Shown here: one piece after another, positions 62,922 to 64,000 of the stretch | Layout of the letters: each line of letters opens with the position of its first letter | How positions within the stretch are numbered: the stretch's first letter is position 1 | NCBI RefSeq assembly: GCF_002008315.2 | Contig: NZ_MVDG02000001.1 | Location: 3,720,001 to 3,784,000 of the forward strand | From: Arthrobacter sp. KBS0703 | GTDB taxonomy: Bacteria; Actinomycetota; Actinomycetes; Actinomycetales; Micrococcaceae | Length of the DNA stretch: 64,000 bases | Reading direction: 5' to 3' | Notes under the pieces: generated by a model | What the model was told of the DNA's origin: nothing | Databases searched by the model: none | Seen by the model: the letters and a program-made list of their open reading frames with translations, nothing else | Position numbers and translations under genes: made by a program

Positions 62922-64000
62922 ATGACTGAAACACCTATCGGCGGCGGTTTCGTGCCGTCCGGCCAGCTGCAGCTCGGCGTCTTTTTCCAGGGCGTGAACT
63001 CGGGGACCATCTGGAAGTCATCGGAATCCGGCTCCCAGACCGACTTCGAGTCCTTCCGCCGGATCGCCCAGACCGCCGAGCGGGGCCTCTTCGCCGCGTT
63101 CTTCCTCGGCGAAGGCCTGCGGCTCCGCGAGCACCTCGGCAGGCCCCACGCCCTGGACGTCGCCGGCCGGCCGGACGCGCAGGCCATGCTCGCCGCCCTG
63201 GCCTCCGTGACCTCGCACATCGGCCTGGTCGCCACGCAGAACACCACCTACAACGATCCCGCGGACCTCGCCCACCGGCTGTCCACCCTGGACCTGCTCT
63301 CCGGCGGACGGGCCGCCTGGAACGTCGTCACCACGGACAATGCCTGGACGGGGGCCAACTTCCGCCGCGGCGGTTACCTGGACCACGCCGACCGCTACGT
63401 CCACGCCGAGGCGTTCGTGCAGACGGCCAAGCGGATCTGGGACTCCTGGGAGGACGGCGCCGTCGCCGCGTCGCAGGGTGCCGACTCCTGGGCTGCCCCC
63501 GGTTCCGCCCGGATTGTGCACCACGAGGGCCAGCACTACACCGTGGACTACCGCCCCAGGCTGCCGCGCAGCGCGCAGTTCCGGCCCGTCCTGTTCCAGG
63601 CCGGCGATTCGCCGGACGGCCGGGACTTCGCCGCCCGGCAGGCCGACGTCATCTTCTCGGCGCACCCCAAGTTCGACGACGCCCTCGAGTTCCGCCGCGA
63701 CATCGTCCGGCGCACCCTCAAAGCGGGCCGCGGCGCGAACGACGTCAAGATCATGCCGGCCAGCGAATTCATCCTCGCCGCCACGCCGCAGGAGGCACGG
63801 GACAAGAAGGAATGGGTGCGGAGCCTGCAGATCGGCCCGCAGCAGGCCCTCGCCTACCTCGAGCAGTTCTGGGGGCGCGAACTCCAGGACTTCGATCCGG
63901 ACGGACCCCTGCCCGCGATCGATCCCGTGGTGGAGGAGTCATCCGAGACCCGCGGCAGCGGCTTCCACGGCGCCAAGGCCCGGCAGCTGGCGGACCAATG
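62922..64000 (+). CDS. NtaA/SnaA/DszA-type flavin monooxygenase (3 of 3, end outside window)
   Basis: An open frame of 359 codons to the window edge. QLQLGVFFQGVNSGTIWKS, FFLGEGLRLREHLGR, TTYNDPADLAHRLSTLDLLSGGRAAWNVVTTDNAWTGANFRRGG and AEAFVQTAKRIWDSWEDGA are the marks of the nitrilotriacetate/pristinamycin/DszA monooxygenase family, which typically reaches about 450 residues. These FMNH2-dependent enzymes break C-N or C-S bonds in chelators, thiophenes and S-modified cysteine. AGGGAGAAAA precedes the ATG. It lies 10 bases past the frameshifted LLM gene, in the same operon as the amino-acid-type importer. Confidence 0.9.
   Translation, partial: MTETPIGGGFVPSGQLQLGVFFQGVNSGTIWKSSESGSQTDFESFRRIAQTAERGLFAAFFLGEGLRLREHLGRPHALDVAGRPDAQAMLAALASVTSHIGLVATQNTTYNDPADLAHRLSTLDLLSGGRAAWNVVTTDNAWTGANFRRGGYLDHADRYVHAEAFVQTAKRIWDSWEDGAVAASQGADSWAAPGSARIVHHEGQHYTVDYRPRLPRSAQFRPVLFQAGDSPDGRDFAARQADVIFSAHPKFDDALEFRRDIVRRTLKAGRGANDVKIMPASEFILAATPQEARDKKEWVRSLQIGPQQALAYLEQFWGRELQDFDPDGPLPAIDPVVEESSETRGSGFHGAKARQLADQ

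Overview
The window is a 64 kb stretch of a high-GC actinobacterial chromosome. Gene content and protein style point to a soil member of the Micrococcaceae (Arthrobacter / Pseudarthrobacter type): many LacI regulators and sugar ABC importers, GMC oxidoreductases, DUF6328/DUF6766/DUF6480-type small proteins and ANTAR regulators. The genus is inferred from this content; there is no rRNA or marker gene to fix it.

Layout. (1) 1-12,300 is housekeeping and stress: the end of a NERD-domain gene, phosphoglucomutase, a 2H phosphoesterase, a RutE-like reductase divergent from a uracil/xanthine permease, a stress-type SDR with an acidic disordered protein, small membrane proteins, glycerate kinase, a glycerophosphodiester phosphodiesterase and a Cof-type phosphatase. 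(2) 12,300-43,900 is a large carbohydrate-catabolic island. It holds four LacI regulators, two complete solute-binding-protein/permease/permease importers without their ATPase, four Gfo/Idh/MocA oxidoreductases, KDG kinase and KDPG aldolase, a GH88 unsaturated-uronyl hydrolase, a GH78 alpha-L-rhamnosidase, two GMC oxidoreductases (one fused to a gluconate-2-dehydrogenase subunit-3 domain), a CoA-transferase, an enoyl-CoA hydratase, an aldehyde dehydrogenase and an MHS-type permease. (3) 44,000-53,900 carries a DUF1508 protein, two tandem GAF-ANTAR regulators, a secreted repeat protein, a Tat-exported multicopper oxidase with a coupled membrane protein, and an ammonium transporter. (4) 53,900-64,000 carries an amino-acid-type ABC importer with an FAD/NAD(P)-binding protein, a GNAT acetyltransferase, three LLM flavin monooxygenases and a DUF1684 protein. 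It resembles sets that scavenge sulfur or nitrogen from modified amino acids.

How the genes may work together. In the island, GH78 and GH88 would release rhamnose and unsaturated uronate. KDG kinase and KDPG aldolase would take the derived 2-keto-3-deoxy acid to pyruvate and a triose phosphate. The ten-gene plus-strand operon at 21,725-35,520 adds two putative sugar or glycoside oxidases, a Gfo/Idh/MocA oxidoreductase and a CoA-dependent acid/aldehyde module, and is bracketed by two paralogous LacI proteins. Near-palindromic sites GTAGA-N4-TCTAC occur in front of both ABC import operons, which suggests shared control. The natural substrate is not known from sequence; an acylated or aromatic rhamno-uronide or C-/O-glycoside is my working hypothesis.

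Sequence quality. Five exact copies of a 38-bp palindrome built from the 19-bp Tn5 mosaic end lie inside coding regions at 43,898, 51,627, 51,855, 55,869 and 58,250. This is the Nextera mate-pair junction adapter, and each copy replaces real codons. Additional single-base frameshifts occur near 43,617, 62,300, 62,410 and 62,820. Genes from about 43.6 kb onward should therefore be read as assembly-damaged, not as biologically broken.
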